Source: Anaerohabitans sp036788095 (GTDB taxonomy: Bacteria; Zhuqueibacterota; Zhuqueibacteria; Residuimicrobiales; Residuimicrobiaceae). Taken from it: a stretch of 64,000 nt of DNA. The notes beneath the pieces are model-generated. The model was not told the origin of the DNA. It saw only the letters and a list, made by a program, of their open reading frames with translations, and searched no databases. Where the stretch lies: assembly GCA_036788095.1 (NCBI GenBank), contig DAIQOA010000001.1:1-64000 (forward strand). The letters are read 5' to 3'. Shown here piece after piece: positions 62,786-64,000 of this stretch (its first letter is position 1; every line of letters begins with the position of its first letter). The position numbers were made by a program, and so were the translations under genes.

Positions 62786-64000
62786 ATGATCAATAACATT
62801 ATTTTTGATTTTGATTCTGTCATCCTTTGCGCTGAGGGAGTGGAGCTGATTTTGCAGCAGGCGCTGTTGCGGCTGGATGAGAAAACACGGCTGCACTGTA
62901 CCAGCAAATTGAACCAGATCACCTATCTGGCGGATATCGGCGAGACGCCCATGGCCGAGGCCATGCAAGAACGGTTCGCCCTGGCCCCGGTGTATCGCGA
63001 GGATGTGGAGGCCGGAGCAGCTCAGTTTCTCGCCGCGTTAAGTCCCAAAGTGCGTGATACCTTTGCCGCGTTGCGCGCGGCGGGCAAGCGTCTTTTTGTC
63101 TTTAGCACGGGATCGGATGAATGGGTCCGACCGGTCACCCGGGCGCTGCAGGTGGAAGACGACCATGTGTTCACCAATCAGTTGCTCTATGATGACCAGG
63201 GCCGGGTCACCGGCTTTGATGAGAAAAATCCGCTGTTTCTCAGCGTGGGCAAAGGGTACATTGTGGAGCAGTTGAGAAATGACGGCCGTTTGCCCGGCGG
63301 CACGGCGGTGGTCGGCAACGGCGCATCGGACCTGGCGATCCGGACAAATGGCAGTGCGCAGATGTTCGTCTATTTTTCCACCCAGCGGCCGCATGAAGAG
63401 ATACGCCGTCAGGCGGATTTCAGCGTGGATGTTCTTGATCAGATGCTGCCGTTGTTTTTTTCCGAAGACGAGCTTTCCCACGAGCGCATGCAGGCGATCT
63501 ATGCGCAGAATGGATTCGGCAAAGCAGCGGGCAAGCCGCATGTTCTGCTTTTGGAGAGCGTGCACGAGATGGCGGTGAAAAAACTGCAGAATGAGGGCTG
63601 GAATCTGCGTCAGGGCAAAGGCGCCTGGCGCAGCGACAAGTTGATCAGCGAGGCCGGGGAGGTGCAGGTGCTCGGCATCCGCTCGCAGACGCGGCTGAGC
63701 GCCAAAACGATTGCGGGTCTGCCGCGATTGTGGGCCGTCGGCGCTTTTTGCATCGGCACCAACCAGATCGATCTGCAGGCGGCGGCGGACGCCGGCATAC
63801 CGGTGTTCAATGCGCCGTACAGCAACACCCGCAGCGTGGCCGAGTTGGTGGTGGGTGAGATCATCATGCTGTTGCGCCGCATTCCGGAGAAGAGCCGGGC
63901 CGCTCATGCCGGGCAGTGGCTGAAGAGCGCCGTCGGCTGCGCCGAGATTCGCGGCAAAACCGTGGGCATCATCGGCTATGGCCACATCGGCTCCCAGGTG
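62786..64000 (+). CDS. serA: Fused SerB-like HAD phosphatase and D-3-phosphoglycerate dehydrogenase (SerA), cut by window edge
   Basis: An uninterrupted frame of 405 codons from ATG 62786 to the window end. Residues about 1-215 form a HAD phosphatase: motif I IIFDFDSVIL, motif II VFSTGSDEW, and motif IV VVGNGASDLAI, in which the usual first Asp is Asn. After a short linker, from about residue 250, comes SerA: KPHVLLLESVHEMAVKKL, VLGIRSQTRLS, GAFCIGTNQIDLQAAADAGIPV, FNAPYSNTRSVAELVVGE and the start of the NAD domain VGIIGYGHIGSQ. SerA makes 3-phosphohydroxypyruvate and SerB makes serine, the first and last steps of the pathway. It begins 14 bp after the C39 peptidase gene. Confidence 0.88.
   Translation, partial: MINNIIFDFDSVILCAEGVELILQQALLRLDEKTRLHCTSKLNQITYLADIGETPMAEAMQERFALAPVYREDVEAGAAQFLAALSPKVRDTFAALRAAGKRLFVFSTGSDEWVRPVTRALQVEDDHVFTNQLLYDDQGRVTGFDEKNPLFLSVGKGYIVEQLRNDGRLPGGTAVVGNGASDLAIRTNGSAQMFVYFSTQRPHEEIRRQADFSVDVLDQMLPLFFSEDELSHERMQAIYAQNGFGKAAGKPHVLLLESVHEMAVKKLQNEGWNLRQGKGAWRSDKLISEAGEVQVLGIRSQTRLSAKTIAGLPRLWAVGAFCIGTNQIDLQAAADAGIPVFNAPYSNTRSVAELVVGEIIMLLRRIPEKSRAAHAGQWLKSAVGCAEIRGKTVGIIGYGHIGSQV

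Overview
The window reads as a chromosomal segment of a Gram-negative bacterium of the FCB superphylum outside classical Bacteroidota (KSB1-, Calditrichota- or Ignavibacteria-like). This is inferred from several secreted proteins ending in a type IX secretion-like sorting domain (the YPNPFN motif followed by a GVYIYRI-type last strand), a PorV/PorQ-family outer-membrane protein, two TonB-dependent receptors with carboxypeptidase-regulatory-like N-termini, and an LptD-like protein. No rRNA, tRNA, CRISPR array, phage or insertion sequence was seen. Most promoters I could place have a sigma70-type TTGAHW-N17-TANNNT shape, not the Bacteroidota TTTG/TANNTTTG type. Coding is dense and GC-rich, so many long antisense open frames are only shadows.

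Layout. 1-2000: start of nadB, a DUF1080 lipoprotein and a divergent secreted alpha/beta hydrolase. 2075-4915: proB-proA with a VOC-fold gene. 4964-8849 (minus): mnmA and an S9 peptidase whose signal-peptide region carries an in-frame TGA. 9040-14025: phoU divergent from pstS-pstC-pstA-pstB1-pstB2. 14077-16277: metallophosphoesterase, small membrane proteins and a possible structured RNA. 16427-30929: a surface/secretion block (two secreted cargo proteins, a lipoprotein, two TonB receptors, a PorV-like protein and a beta-propeller lipoprotein). 31109-32958: ogt, a NUDT22-like Nudix gene and an SSB-like gene. 33063-37020 (minus): lptD-like gene and rarA. 37304-38237: a small membrane protein and an AT-rich GxxExxY gene bracketed by inverted repeats. 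38550-41868: transporters. 41983-45889: a Tat-type lipoprotein isomerase and, divergently, a citrate lyase pair (CitD-CitE fusion, CitF). 46115-50841: secD-secF-STAS, then purA. 50886-55367: lamin-tail protein, Na+/solute symporter, photolyase. 55425-58806: gcvP and a cold-shock protein. 59104-64000: a TIM-barrel isomerase, a secreted C39-like peptidase and a SerB-SerA fusion running off the end.

The two most unusual systems are these. (1) The two tandem PstB ATPases have complementary lesions. PstB1 keeps LSGGQ but has lost the Q-loop Gln and the switch His. PstB2 keeps both of those but has LPLDQ in place of LSGGQ. A PstB1/PstB2 heterodimer would therefore have one complete and one degenerate ATP site, as in asymmetric ABC exporters. 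(2) The citrate lyase acyl-carrier subunit is fused to CitE and has Lys where CitD has the Ser that carries the prosthetic group, and no citC, citX or citG lies nearby. Other points of note are the SerB-SerA fusion, the GxxExxY cassette with inverted termini, an SSB without an acidic tip, and an apparently orphan terminator behind stacked helices.
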